Shown in pieces: positions 1 through 12,470 of a stretch of DNA of 64,000 bases (position 1 is its first letter; each line of letters begins with the position of its first letter). Under the pieces are notes generated by a model, which did not search any database, was not told the DNA's origin, and saw only the letters and a list, made by a program, of their open reading frames with translations. Source of the stretch: Inia geoffrensis (Eukaryota > Chordata > Mammalia > Artiodactyla > Iniidae); contig CM070913.1 in the NCBI GenBank assembly GCA_036417435.1, positions 92,061,373-92,125,372 of the forward strand. Direction: 5' to 3'. The position numbers and the translations under genes were made by a program.

Positions 1-418
1 GCGTTAAGTGGGAGCCTGCCCGGAACCCCCCAGCCCCACATCGCACTAGTCAGTGCCCTGAGGCCACAGCCGCTGGAGGCTGAACCGGGGTGAACCCCGG
101 AGCCTGGTGACAGGCTGGTCACTCAAGGGTGGGTCCTGTAATTCTGCAGCTGCTCCTGAGGCTGAAAGACATTCCAAGGATGGGGAGTCCTCCAGGCACC
201 ACGTGACACATGCCATTTCCCCAGCCTCGCTGGAGTTCCCATCAGATCCAGGGTCTGCAGGGGGCTGGGGACCAATTCTCTCAACAAGTCCTATGTGAGC
301 CAGCTTCCGCGGGGCTGGGGGTGTTCAGAGGGGGGCAGTAACGGAAGGTGCACCAAGCGCTCCCCCAGCCCACAGCTATTTCTGAGCGGCCTCCTTAACA
401 GTGATCTCCATGGAAACA
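1..418. other. Unique sequence, nothing recognised
   Basis: GC-moderate DNA without a supported gene or a repeat that I recognise. The short open frames have no coding character. Confidence 0.6.
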
Positions 419-868
419 GCCTAGATATCCATCAACGGATGAGTGGAGACACAAATGTGGCCCATCCATACAATGGAATATTATCCAGCCCTATAAAGAG
501 TCAAAGTATTGCATGCTACAGCATGGTGCTCTTGAGCACTTAGCCTCAAAAACACTAGGCTAAGTGAAGGAAGCCAGGCACCCAAAGTCACCTATTGTAT
601 GATTCTATTTATAGGAAATTGGCCAGAAGAGGTAAATCCATAGAGACGGAAAGCAGAGTGTTGGTTACCAGGCTCTGGGAGGAGGGAGGGATGGGGGGTG
701 ATGGCTAACGGATACTGAGTCTCCTTTTGGGGTGATGATAATGTTTGGGACTAGATAGAGGTGGTGTTTGCACAACATTGTAGATGTTCTAAATGCCACT
801 GAATTGTACACTTTAAAATGATTTATTTGGTCACGCGCATTTTACCTCGATTTTTAAAAAATGTGATC
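419..868 (+). mobile_element. Old mammalian L1 3' end (L1MA-like)
   Basis: The stretch follows the familiar order of an old L1 end: the CATCAACGGATGAGTGGA region, ACAATGGAATATTATCCAGC, CTAAGTGAAGGAAGCCAG, then GAATTGTACACTTTAAAATG near the 3' end. It is diverged and truncated. The subfamily is a guess from memory. Confidence 0.75.
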
Positions 869-2130
869 TCTGGTTTATAAAAGGCTAGTTAATATTCCAA
901 AAGACACATGTGACAACCAGAAAGTCCCTTTGATCTGTGGCCCAAACGCTTAGAAGTCAGGAGCTCTGCCAATCATGGAAATTTCATAAATAGCCGGGCA
1001 TTGGTTTTACTTGGAAAATTGGACCAGACTGCTTGGCTATTAGCTTAGTTATGTGTTACATGCAAAGGGTCAGACACCTCTAACTCACAGTTTCAGCTGT
1101 GTGGGGGAAATGAAGCCCCAAAGTCCTAAACTAGTATGTTAAGACAGAACCCCCCTAGCCATGCTTTTCCAGTGGGCCCTTGGTGAGGGGCATCTAGTCT
1201 TCCCTGTGACAGAAGAGGAGAAAGTGACCACCCTAGTTGGTGGTGTGAGGGGCAGGGGGGTGGGAGTCCATGGGCTGGGAATAATCAAGAAGAAAATGGT
1301 AAATGGAGTCATTTGACTTGTGCAAGATTTTCCTGTTGTGTATCTATTGAATGTCTTCAGGCAGCAGAAATTTTCTGGGTGCTGGGAGAAAAATTAAGTA
1401 TAATAGTCACCGTGGCCCCAGCAATAATAATAACACTAATAATAATAATACCCTTTACGAGGCTGTCACATGTGTCAGCTTATGCAGTAGCTGGTATGAC
1501 ATTGGGCAACCAATTAATCCTTCTGTATCTGCACGTCCACGTCTGTGCAACAGGACAAATAATAGTGTTCACCTCGTGATGCTGTCATAAATATTAAACT
1601 AAGGCTCAACAATAAATCTTCCATTTTTTAACCAAAGGTTCAACTCACATCGATTGTCAAGCATTAACATCATTTGGGTCCAGTTCCACAGTGCTGATAG
1701 GAGAGACAGACGTTACATTCATACGAAACACAATATTTCTAAAGAGTTTCACCTGCATTTCTCAAAGTGATGATACAGTCACTAGTCTTAAGAAGTTTGC
1801 AAAGCTATCCAGAGGGTTGGACTGTGTGCATGAACAAAGAGATAATACAAAACAAAATAGTGCAAAACAAAGGAGATAATACCACAAAAATCATAAAATG
1901 CTCTAATAAAGAATATGCTGTCTATTTCCAATGTGGTCTTGGGAAGGCCAGTTCTAGATTGCTGTCCCATGCTGAATTTAAAATGTCTACTGAAATGAAG
2001 ATTAGCTAGTGGCGCTAAAGGGAAGAAGAAAAGGTTCCCACAGGCAACGGCATAATGTTGGAGTGTGAGAGGATAGAAAATCCTAATAAAAGGAAGCGAT
2101 AACATCAGGAAGCATAAATCCATTTTCTAT
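869..2130. other. Unique sequence with one AAT microsatellite
   Basis: No gene recognised. Apart from the AAT run at 1416-1453 I see no repeat. The stretch ends at the 5' junction of the plus-strand L1. Confidence 0.6.
1416..1453 (+). repeat. AAT trinucleotide microsatellite
   Basis: AATAATAATAACACTAATAATAATAATA, a short interrupted run. Confidence 0.85.
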
Positions 2131-2638
2131 TATTTCAGCCGTGTGGCCGACAAGGTCTTGGTGCTCCAGACGGGAGTCAGGCCAGAGCCTCTGTGGTAGG
2201 AGAGCCAAGTTCAGGGCATTAGGCCACCAGATACCTCCCAGCCCCACATATTATCAATCAGCGAGAGCTCTCACAGGGATCTCCATCTCAACGCTAAGAC
2301 CCAGCTCCACTCAACGACCAGCAAGTTCCAGTGCAGGACACCCCATGCCAAGCAACTAGCAAGACAGGAACACAGCCCCACCCATTAGCAGAGAGGCTGC
2401 CTAAAATCATAATAAGTTCACAAACACCCCAAAACACACCACTGGACGTGGTCCTGCCCACCAGAAAGACAAGATCCAGCCTCATCCACCAGAACACAGG
2501 CACCAATTCCCCTCCACCAGGAAGCCTACACAACCCACTGAACCAACCTTACCTTCTGGGAGCAGACACCAACAACAATGGGAACTACGAACCTGTAGCC
2601 TGAGAAAAGGAGACCCCAAACACAGTAAGTTAAGCAAA

Positions 2639-3525
2639 ACGAGAAGACAGAGAAACACACAGCAGATGAAGGAACAAGGTGAAAACCCACCAGACCAAAC
2701 AAATGAAGAAGAAATAGGTAGTGTACCCAAAAAAGAGTTCAGAGTAATGATAGTAAAGATGACTGAAATCTTGGAAATAGAGTGGAGAAAATACAAGAAA
2801 TGTTTAACAAGGATCTAGAAGAACTAAGGAGAAAAAAGCAAGGATGAACAACACAAAAAATGAAAATAAAAATTCTCTAGAAGGAATCAGTAGCAGAATA
2901 ACTGAAGCCGAACAACGGATAAGGGACCTGGAAGGTAAAATAGTGGAAATAACTACCACAGAGCAGAATAAAGAGGAAAGAAGGAAAAGACTTGAGGACA
3001 GTCTCAGAGACCGCTGGGACAACATTAAATGCACCAACACTCGAATTATAGGGGTCTCAGAAGAAGAAGAGAAAAAGAAAGGGACTGAGAAAATATTTGA
3101 AGAGATTATAGCTGAAAACTTCCCTAATATGGGAAAGGAAATACTCAGTGACGTCCAGGAAGCACAGAGAGTCCCATAAAGGATAAATCCAAGGAAAAAC
3201 ACACCAAGACATATTAATCAGACTATCAAAAATTAAATACACAGAAAAATATTAAAAGCAGCAAGAGAAAAGCAACAAATAACACACAAGGGAATTGTAT
3301 AAGGTTAACATCTGATCTTTCACTTGCAGAAACTCTGCAAGAAGGGTGTAACAGGACATATTTAAAGTGACAAAAGAGAAAAACCTACAACCAAGACTAC
3401 TCTACCCAGCAAGGATCTCATTCAGATTCGATGGAGAAATTAAAATCTTTACAGGCAAGCAGAAACTAAAAGAATTCAGCACCACTAAACCAGCTTTACA
3501 ACAAATGCTAAAAGAACTTCTCTAG
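2639..3525 (+). pseudogene. L1 ORF1 remnant (RNA-binding protein)
   Basis: Alignment by eye with the other L1 in this window shows the expected start codon as ACG at 2639, so initiation is lost. One intact piece (2844-3179) encodes a coiled-coil-like, Glu/Lys-rich segment including the motif EEEEKKKGTEKIFEEI. Frameshifts precede it and a stop after VP ends it. The original ORF1 stop is recognisable as TAG at 3523-3525. The normal product is the nucleic-acid chaperone of the L1 ribonucleoprotein. Confidence 0.85.
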
Positions 3526-3582
3526 GCAGGAAACACAGAGAAGGAAAAGACCTACAATAACAAACACAAAACAATTAAGAAA

Positions 3583-6500
3583 ATGGTCATAGGAACATAC
3601 ATATCAATAATTACCTTAAATTTAAATGGATTAAATGCTCCAACCAAAAGACACAGATTGGGTGAATGGATACAAAAACAAGACCCGTATATGTGCTGTC
3701 TACAAGAGACCCACTACAGACCGAGGGACACATACAGACTGAAAATGAGGGAATGGAAAAAGATATTCCATACAAATGGAGATCAAAAGAAAGCTGGAGT
3801 AGCAATTCTCATATCAGACGAAATAGACTTTAAAATAAAGACTATTAGAAGAGACAAAGAAGGACACTACATAATGCTCAAGGGATCAATCCAAGAAGAT
3901 ATAACAATTGTAAATATTTTTGCACCCAACATAGGAGCACTTCAATACATAAGGCAAATGCTAACAGCCATAAAAGGGGAAATTGTCAGTAACACAGTCA
4001 TAATAGGGGACTTTAATATCCCACTTTCACCAATGGACAGATCATCCAAAATGAAAATAAATAAGGAAACACAAGCTTTAAATGACACATTAAACAAGAT
4101 GGACTTAATTGATATTTATAGGACATTCCATCCCAAAACAACAGAATACATTTTCTTCTCAAGTGCTCATGGAACACTCACCAGGATAGATCATATCTTG
4201 GGTAACAAATCAAGCCTTGGTAAATTTAAGAAAATTGAAATCATATTAAGTATCTTTTCAGAACACAACTCTGTGAGGCTAGATATCAATTCCAGGAAAA
4301 AAAAAACTGTAAAAAATACAAACACATGGAAGCTAAACAATACACTAAACAGCCAAGAGATCATGAAGAAATCAAAGAGGAAATTTTAAAAATACCTAGG
4401 AACAAATGACAATGAAAACACGATGACACAAAATCTATGGGATGCAGCAAAAGCAGTTCAAAGAGGGAATTTTATAGTAATACAATCCTACCTCAAGAAA
4501 CAAGAGAAATCTCATATAAACAACCTAACCTTAAACCTAAAGCAATTAGAGAAAAAGAACAACAACCAAAAAAAAAAAAAAAAAACCCCAAAAGTTAGCA
4601 GAAGGAAAGAAATCACAAAGATCAGATCAGAAATAAATGAAAAAGAAATGAAAGAAATGATAGCAAAGATCAATAAAACTAAAAGCTGGTTCTTTGAGAA
4701 GATAAACAAAATTGATAAACCATTATCCAGACTCATCAGGAAAAAAAGGGAGAGGACTCAAATCAATAGAATTAGAAATTAAAAAGGAGAAGTAACAACT
4801 GACACTGCAGAAATACAAAGGATCATGAGAGATTACTACAAGCAACTCTATGCCAATAAAATGGACAACCTGGAAGAAATGGACACATCCTTAGAAAAGC
4901 ACAACCTTCCGAGACTGAACCAGGAAAAAATAGAAAATATAGAGACCAATCACAAGCTCTGAAATTGAAATGGTGATTAAAAATCTTCCAACAAACAGAA
5001 GCCCAGGACCAGATGGCTTCACAGGCGAATTCTATCAAACATTTAGAGAAGAGCTAACACCTATGCTTCTCAAATTATTCCAAAATATAGCAGAGAAAGG
5101 AACACTCCCAAACTCATTCTATGAGGCCAACATCACCCTGATACCAAAACCGGACAACGATGTCACAAAAAAAAGTAAACTATAGGCCAATATCACTGAT
5201 GAACACAGATGCAAAAACCCTCAACAAAATACTAGCAAACAGATTCCAACAGCACATTAAAAGGATCATACACCATCATCAAGTGGGGTTTATCCCAGGA
5301 ATGCAAAGATTCTTCAATATACGCAAACCGATCAATGTGATACACCATATTAACAAACTGAAGGAGAAAAACCATGATCATCTCAATAGATGCAGAAAAA
5401 GCTTTCGACAAAATTCAACACCCATTAATGATAAAACCCTCCAGAAAGTAGGCATAGAGGGAACTTACCTCAACGTAATAAAGGCCATATATGACAAACC
5501 CACAGCCAACATCATTCTTAATGGTGAAAAGCTGAAACCATTTCCTGTAAGATCAGGAATAAGACAAGGTTGTCCACTCTCACCACTAGTATTCAACATA
5601 GTTTTGGAAATTTTAGCCACAGCAATCAGAGAAGAAAAACAAATAAAAGAAATCCAAAATGGAAAACAAGAAGTAAAACTGTCAGTGTTTGCAGATGACA
5701 TGATACTAAACATAGAGAATCTCAAAGATGCTACCACAAAACTGCTAAAGCTAATCAATGAATTTGGTAAAGTAGCAGGATACAAAATTAATGCACAGAA
5801 ATCTCTTGCATCCCTATACACTAATGATGAAAAATCTGAAAGAGAAATTAATGAAACACTCCCATTTACCACGCAACAAAAAGAATAAAATACCTAGGAA
5901 TAATCCTACCTAAGCAGACAAAAGACCTGTATGCAGAAAACTATAAGACACTGATGAAAGAAATTAAAGATGATGCAAACAAATGGAGAGATATACCATG
6001 TTCCTGGATTGGAAGAATCAACATTGTGAAAATGACTCTACTACTCAAAGCAATCTACAAATTCAATGCAATCCCTAGCAAATTACCAATGGAATTTTTC
6101 AGAGAACTAAAACAAAAAATTTCACAATTTGTATGGAAACACAAAAGACCCCGAATAGCCAAAGCAGCCTTGAGAAAGAAAAGCAGAGCTGGAGGAATCA
6201 GGCTCCCTGACTTCAGACTATACTGCAAATCTACAGTAATCAAGACAGCATGGCACTGGCACAAAAACAGAAATATAGATCAATGGAACAGGATACAAAG
6301 CCCAGAGATAAACCCATACACATACGGTCACCTTATCTTTGATAAAGGAGACAAGAATATACAATGAAGGAAAGACAGCCTCTTCAATAAGTGGTGCTGG
6401 GAAAACTGGACAGCTACATGTGAAAGAATGAAATTAGAACATACCTTAACAGCGTATACAAAAATAAACTCAAAATGGATTAAAGACCTAAATGTAAGGC

Positions 6501-7412
6501 CAGACACTATAAAACGCTTAGAGGAAAACATATTCAGAACACTCTATGACATAAATCACAGCAAGATCCTTTTTGACCCATCTCCTAGAGGAAGGGAAAT
6601 AAAAACAAAAATAGACACATGGGACCTAATGAAACTTGAAAGCTTTTGCACAGCAAAGGAAACCATGAACAAGACAAAAAGACAACCCTCAGAATGGGAG
6701 GAAATATTTGCAAATGAAACAACTGACAAAGGATTAACCTCCAAAATATACAAGCAGCCCATGCAGCTCAATATCAAAAAAAACAAACAACCCAATCCAA
6801 AAATGGGCAGAAGACCTAAATAGACATTTCTCCAAAGAAGATATACAGACTGCCAACCAACACATGAAAGAATGCTCAACATCACTAATCATTAGAGAAA
6901 TGCAAATCAAAAGTACAATGAGGTATCACCTCGTACTCGTCAGAATGGCCATCATCAAAACGTTTACAAACAATAAATGCTGGAGATGTTGTGGAGAAAA
7001 GGGAGCCCTCTTGCACTGTTGGTGGGAATGTAAATTGATACAGCCACTATGGAGAACAGTGTGGAGGTTCCTTAAAAAACGAAAAATAGAACTACCATAT
7101 GACCCAGCAATCCCACTTTTGGGCATATACCCTGAGAATACCGCAATTCAGAAAGAGTCATGTACCACAATATTCACTGTAGTACTATTTACAATAGCCA
7201 GAACATGGAGGCAACCTAAGTGTCCATCAACAGATGAATGGATAAAGAAGATGTGGCATATATATACAATGGAATATTCCTCAGCCATAAAAAGAAAAGA
7301 AATTGAGTTATTTGTAGTGAGGTGGATGGACCTACAGTCTGTCATACAGAGTGAAGTAAGTCAAAAAGAGAAAAGGAAATACCGTATGCTAACACGTATA
7401 CATGGAATCTAA
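3583..7412 (+). pseudogene. L1 ORF2 remnant (endonuclease and reverse transcriptase)
   Basis: The start codon at 3583 opens the endonuclease domain, which stays in frame for 268 residues with recognisable LNLNGL, QETH and GDFNIP motifs. The late SDH motif reads SEH, a change at a conserved acidic position. Reading then breaks near 4389. The reverse transcriptase is recognisable in a frame at 5160-5888 with the catalytic FADDM motif at about 5688-5702. The C-terminal zinc-knuckle-like Cys region ([18 protein letters not shown]) lies at about 6976-7030, and the end is the stop at 7410-7412. At least five frame breaks make it non-functional. Confidence 0.88.
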
Positions 7413-7894
7413 AAAAAAAAATGTACTGAAGATCCTAGGGCAAGACAGGAATAAAGACGCAGACGTAGAGAATGGACTTGAGGACACGGGGAGGGGGAAG
7501 GGTAGGCTGGGACGAATGAGAGAGCAGCATGGACATATATACACTACCAAACGTAAAACAGATAGCTAGTGGGAAGCAGCCGCATAGCACAGGGAGATCA
7601 GCTTGGTGGTTTGTGACCACCTAGAGGGGTGGGATAGGGAGGGTGGGAGGGAGGGAGACGCAAGAGGGAGGAGATATGGGAACATATGTATACGTATAAC
7701 TGATTCACTTTGTTATAAAGCAGAAACTAACACACCATTGTAAAGCAATTATACTCCAATAAAGTTGTTTAAAAAATAAAATAAAATAAAATGTCTCCTG
7801 AAGGTAGAAAAGGGAGGGTGGAGGGTGGAGGAAGAAATTTTGGACAGAGACCAGGAACAGGCCTCTGAAATGACACAAAAAAGGGGAGGGATTT

Positions 7895-8106
7895 TTTTTT
7901 TCTTTTTTTTTTTGCGGTATGCGGGCCTCTCCCTGTTGCGGCCCCTCCCGTTGCGGAGCACAGGGTCCGGACGCGCAGGCTCAGCGGCCACGGCTCACGG
8001 GCCCAGCCGCTCCGTGGCCTGTGGGATCTTCCCGGACCGGGGCACGAACCCATGTCCCCTGCATCGGCAGGCGGACTCTCAACCGCTGTGCCACCAGGGA
8101 AGCCCC
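7895..8106 (-). mobile_element. CHR-2-type SINE with target-site duplication
   Basis: Minus-strand copy: the tail (poly-T, GCGGTATGCGGGCCTCTCCC) comes first and the head (CCACCAGGGAAGCCCC) last. Flanks AAAGGGGAGGGATTT (7880-7894) and AAAGGGGAGGATTT (8107-8120) are a target-site duplication differing by one base. The body is full length, with the tRNA-derived A and B box region present. Confidence 0.95.
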
Positions 8107-8299
8107 AAAGGGGAGGATTTGGAGGCTCTCAGCAAGGCTGTAAAACTGTGCACCCTGCATCCCCGGCTGAGGTTATGAAATGCCCTCTGGGCAGAAAGGA
8201 CCCTAGACAGAGAACTTGCCAGCCTTAACTAGGAGGGAATAGTTAGAGCAGCATGGATAAGAAAGACACATGGGAAAAAGCAAAAAAAAAAAAAAAAGA

Positions 8300-8462
8300 A
8301 AGTCATCGTCATCACAATCATCACTATCACACTATCACCCCCATCATCACCCCCATCATCACCACCATCTCTATCACCGCCATCATCACCACCCTTACCA
8401 TCATCACCACCATCACCATCATCGTCATCAGCATTAACATCAGCATCGTCAGCATCATCTGC
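8300..8462 (+). repeat. Imperfect ATC/ACC trinucleotide repeat
   Basis: About 160 bases of ATC, ACC and related triplets (CATCATCACCACCATCACC and similar), directly followed by a MIR. It yields long His/Ile-type or Asp/Gly-type false reading frames on both strands. Confidence 0.9.
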
Positions 8463-8665
8463 ATTTTCTGAGCACTTTCTTGGTTCCAGACACTGCAAAA
8501 AAGCTCCATGTGCATTATTTCATTTATCCTCCCAACAGCCTTATGTTGTAGGTTCTACAATGACCCCATTTAACAGATGAGAAAACTGAGGCTCAGGGCA
8601 GCTAACAACTTGCCCAAGGTCAGACACTGGGAGTGGCGGGATGAGGATTTGGCAGAAACTGGGTG
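8455..8665 (+). mobile_element. MIR SINE
   Basis: The order CTGAGCACTTTCTTGG, CATTATTTCATTTATCCTCC, CCATTTAACAGATGAGAAAA, CTGAGGCTCAGGGCAGCTAA, CTTGCCCAAGGTCAGA is the typical MIR core and 3' part. Confidence 0.9.
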
Positions 8666-9049
8666 TTGTAAGCACATGTGGCCACTGTAAGTGTTGAATG
8701 ATTAAGCCCCGTGCAAGGGAAGCTGGGGTTGTGTCCATGCCTCCTGGCAGGGGGTACGTTTTGCTGGGGATAATTACCATATGTGATTCTGCCAGCTCAC
8801 TGCATTTGACTAATTCTAAGACACATGTTTTTCATGTATTAACATCTTTGAAGTTGGGATGGTATGTCATAGTTTGGTCTTAGATGACATATAATAATGG
8901 AATCAGTGGTGTCTTCAACTCAATGAAAAGTGAGGGCTTAAGTTCCTAGAAGGAATATGTTTCGTTTTTATGGCAGACACTGATTGTGGTGTTGTTACCA
9001 TTAGAGTTAAACATGACAAAGAAAAAGCAACTCCTCGATTAGATGTATA
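8666..9049. other. Unique or strongly decayed sequence
   Basis: Short AT-rich stretch. CATGTATTAACATCTTTGAA may belong to an old DNA transposon, but I cannot assign it. Confidence 0.4.
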
Positions 9050-9548
9050 TGTAAACGATCTATTGTTGTGTACCAAATAATCACAGAAGTTAGCAGCTTA
9101 CAACAACCTTTGGGTTTTACCTTGCAATTTTGTGGGACCAGAATTCCACAGGGTGCATCTGGGTGACTTTCTCTTCCACTCGGCATGGACAGAGTTTCCT
9201 TGGAGGTATTCACCTATGGGAAGGGCTGTTCCTGAGGGCCCAAATGACGTCACTCACTCCTGGACAAGGTTGGCTGTAAGGCTCAGCTAAGCTAGCAGCA
9301 TTGACCAGAGCACTGCCTGTGGCCTCTCTAACATGTTGGCCTCAAAGTAGAAGGGCATCTTCCATGGAGGCTGAAAGCATATGTTCCAAGACCCCAAGGC
9401 ACAGCTGCAAGGCCTTAGATGGAGTAGCCTTGGAAGGCATGTGGCATCTCTCTAATTCCGCGTGGGAGAGAGGTTCACGAGGGCGCGGGTGTTGGGAGGT
9501 GAGGATTGGACGCCATCTTGGAAGCTGGCTCCCAACCCAGGAATGAAT
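9050..9548 (+). mobile_element. Old LTR-like repeat (unassigned)
   Basis: TATTGTTGTGTACCAAATAA, then TTAGCAGCTTACAACAACC and the end GGACGCCATCTTGGAAGCTG resemble a common mammalian repeat that I know by its reading (GTAACAAACCACC, GCCATCTTGGAGGCTGG) but cannot name safely. A second copy lies at 13857-14445. Confidence 0.5.
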
Positions 9549-9776
9549 AAGGTCTCCTTCACCTTCCACTCTGGATTCACTCGATGGCTGTTATCGGACA
9601 CCTACTATCTGTCAGCCACTGTCCGCAGCAGCAAATAAACAAGAGGCGCACGGTTCTGTTCTCACAGCAGTGACACTGCAACAGGAGGTGGGGTGGAGAA
9701 GAGGCAGAAATGTGGTAAGTAAAACATCAATAGGGTAGTTGGGAGTAGTGACCCCCGTTTTAAAGAAAGACCTAGA

Positions 9777-9894
9777 GGGAGTTCCCTGGCGGTCCAGTGG
9801 TTAGGACTCCACATTCTCACTGCCGTGGTCCGGGTTCAATCTCTGGCTGGGGACCTCAGGTCCCACAAGCCATGTGGTGCAGCCAAAAAGAGAC
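9777..9894 (+). mobile_element. CHR-1-type SINE with target-site duplication
   Basis: It starts GGAGTTCCCTGGCGGTCCAG and ends GTGGTGCAGCCAAAAAGAGAC, a shorter tRNA-derived SINE without the CHR-2 tail. Exact duplications AGAAAGACCTAGA flank it at 9764-9776 and 9895-9907. Confidence 0.93.
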
Positions 9895-9907
9895 AGAAAG
9901 ACCTAGA

Positions 9908-10841
9908 TAAAGGATAGAAATACGATTGATCTGAATGATGAACAGGAAGTGATTCTCTGGGGGAAGAGCATTTGGGGTGAAGGGAACAGCACGTGCAAAG
10001 GCTGTAGGGTAGAATGGAGTTCAGGTTCTCAAGGGACAGAGGACAGGCCTGTGAGGGGTGGCATGTGGGGAGATGGGGTGAGCAGCTGGAAGAGCTTAAG
10101 GAGGTGTGGAGGCCAGACCGGGGCGGGAGGGCGTTGGAGACCACGATAGACGGTGTGGGCTTTATTCCAAGTGGGACTGAGACAAGGACTTGCCCCAAGG
10201 CAGGAGTCACTGGGTAGCTGGGTTTTGTGTGGCTTGCAACTAGCTGGGTACAAGCAGGGGTGAGGTGATTCAGCAAGACCAGGCTGCCCTTAGCACAACT
10301 GCAACACAGGGGGGCGTGCGTCTGCTGCACCTACACACCTCCCAGGCCGTCCCCGACGCCTCAGGCGGCTCCCTCCCGGGGCTTGCCACTCCTGCCCACA
10401 CGTGGGTCATGTATCTCACAGCCATACCAGGAAACCACGTGCAGGGCTCGGCCAGCCAGACAGGGAGAAAAAGGTGCTGATTGAAGTTGATGACAAGAAA
10501 GCTTCACCCAAGAGAAGGCTCTAAAGCTCAGCCTAGGAAGGATTCCTCCAGTCTCTCTGTGTTATTTTGCACGTGTCTTTCGAAAAATCAAAGCAGGAGA
10601 AAAGTGACTCTTGCTTTGGGCTGTCAGCATGGAGCCCCAGGGTTGCACATAAGTACAGGGGAAGCAGTTCAGTTTTTAGAGTTCTAAACACATCAGACCT
10701 TCAATCGTGGGACATCTGAACCTGTTGTTTCGCCAAGCTTTCTTGATTTGATTTGATTTTTTTACTTCTTCATAACCCCTTTAGTCCTCCCCAAAGAGTG
10801 CAGTATACAATCGGTGCATAATAAATGCTTGAATAATAATT
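9908..10841. other. Unique sequence
   Basis: No gene or repeat recognised. The 164-residue minus-strand frame reaching back to 9836 is Ser/Pro/Cys-rich and overlaps a SINE, so it is not coding. Confidence 0.6.
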
Positions 10842-11375
10842 GTGTTAGGCAGAACAAAGTCCTCCCCACCCCACACTCCTGAAAGATGTCTGCATCCTAA
10901 ACCTTGGATGCAGTGGCTGTGTTACCTTCCAGGGTAAGAGGGACTCAGCAGATGTGATTAAAGTTAAGGATCTTGAGGAGAAATTGTCCTGGACTATTCA
11001 GGGGGGTCCAATCTAATCATACAGGTACTTAAAAATGAAGAACATTTCCCAGCTGTGATCACAAAGAGACGTGATGACGGAAGCGTCAGAGAGGTGAGAC
11101 ATCGGTGACTTTGAAGATGGAGGAAGGGGCTGTGAGCAAGGAAGGTGGGGGTCTCTAGGAGCTGGAAAAGGAAGGAATGGATTCTCCCGCTAGAACTTCC
11201 GGAAGGAACGCAACTCTACCGACACCTTGATTTTAGTCCAGTGGAACGCATTTTGGACTTCTGACGTTCAGAGCTATAAGAGAATAAAAATTGGGGTTGT
11301 TTTAAGCCATTAAATTTGTGGTGATTTGTCAGGGCAGCCATAGAATCTTTTCCAGGAATTCTAACTCACACCTCT
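10842..11375 (+). mobile_element. MLT1-type LTR (ERVL-MaLR solo LTR)
   Basis: TGTTAGGCAGAACAAAGTCC, CAGCAGATGTGATTAAAGTT, TGAAGATGGAGGAAGGGGCT, GACACCTTGATTTTAGTCCA and GTTTTAAGCCATTAAATTTG follow an MLT1-family LTR from end to end. It is an old solo LTR with no internal genes attached. Confidence 0.8.
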
Positions 11376-11454
11376 TTCTTCTATTCTGTGGCAAGATGCA
11401 CCTTCTCTTGGAAGATATATTCTATTAATTTTGAGATGGGGTAGGTTTTAGCCA

Positions 11455-12470
11455 GGACTTTTTCATTTACAAGCCCCTGAGACCCAACTCAAAATGGCTT
11501 AAGAAACAAAAAAAAGGAGGGTATTGACTCGCTTAAGTGGGAAGTTAAGAGTCTGAGGCATGGTTAGATTTAAATGCTATCATCAAGAAGATTTGGTGGT
11601 ATATTTCTACAATGGAATATTACTCAGCCATAAAAAAGAATGAGAGAATGCCATTTGCAGCAACATATGGATGGACCTAGAGATGATCATACTAAGTGAA
11701 GTAGGTTGGACAGAGAAAGACAAATATCATATGATATCACTTATATGTGGAATATAAAAACAAATGATACAAATGCACTTATTTACAAACCAGAAACAGA
11801 CTCATAGACGTAGAAAACAAACATATGGTTACCAAAAGGGAAAGGTGCAGGGAAGGGGTAAGTTAGGACGTTGGGATTAACATATATACACTAATGTATA
11901 TAAAACAGATAATCAGCAAGGACCTACTGTATAGTACAGGAACAATATTTTGTAATACTCTATAAGGGAAAAGGATCTGAAAAAATATATACGTGTATGC
12001 ATAACTGAATCACTTTGCTGTACACCTGAAACTCACACAGCACTGTAAATCAACTATACTCCAATAACTAAATGAATAAGCAAATCTCCCAGCCCTGCCC
12101 TCTTCCACACGTCCTCACTCTCAGCTAGTTTCCCCACAGCATCCCTAATTTAGAGTCCCCAGCTGACAACCTCTCTGCTTCAAGCCCAGTGAAAACAAAA
12201 CATTCTCTCTCTCACCTGTGTGAACAGAAGTTCTCAGCTTGATGGTTATTGGCCAGGATTGGGTCACATGACTATCCCTGAACCAATCAAATGGCCAAAG
12301 AGATATAGTGCTCTGATTGGCCAGGTGTGATACCCACAAGCATCCCAGCGGACAGCGAATGATGGAGGGTGTAAATAAGGAGAGAGCGTTCCTCAAAATT
12401 TCGGAGACTGTTACGCAAAGATGGAGAAATAGATGCTGAGTGTCAAAACAATGTCTACTACAGGAATACT
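11455..12470 (+). mobile_element. Unassigned old repeat interrupted by an L1 tail
   Basis: The left part (about 11455-11587, with GAGACCCAACTCAAAATGGC) and right part (about 12071-12470, with repeated GATTGGCCAGG and GGGTCACATG motifs, ending GTCTACTACAG) look like two halves of one widespread mammalian repeat that I recognise but cannot name with confidence. The L1 fragment at 11588-12070 sits between them. Confidence 0.45.
11588..12070 (+). mobile_element. Cetartiodactyl L1 3' fragment
   Basis: It contains TACAATGGAATATTACTCAG, GACCTACTGTATAGTACAGG and the 3' signature CTTTGCTGTACACCTGAAAC followed by CTCCAATAACTAAATGAATA. Flanking sequence on both sides appears to belong to one older repeat, so this L1 split it on insertion. 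Confidence 0.85.

Larger units (their letters stand above)
2131..7792 (+). mobile_element. LINE-1, nearly full length, inactivated
   Basis: The element begins within the L1 5'UTR (compare the minus-strand copy, which extends further 5'). It contains remnants of ORF1 and ORF2 and ends with a cetartiodactyl-type L1 3' tail (CTCCAATAAAG, then an AATAAAATAAAAT tail). ORF1 has lost its start codon, and both ORFs are split by several frameshifts and stops. It therefore cannot make active proteins. The 5' part of the UTR is missing. No clear target-site duplication was found by eye. Confidence 0.93.

Noticed and set aside
8229..8515. Asp/Gly-rich and Met/Val-rich frames
   Set aside because: Translations of the ATC/ACC triplet repeat.
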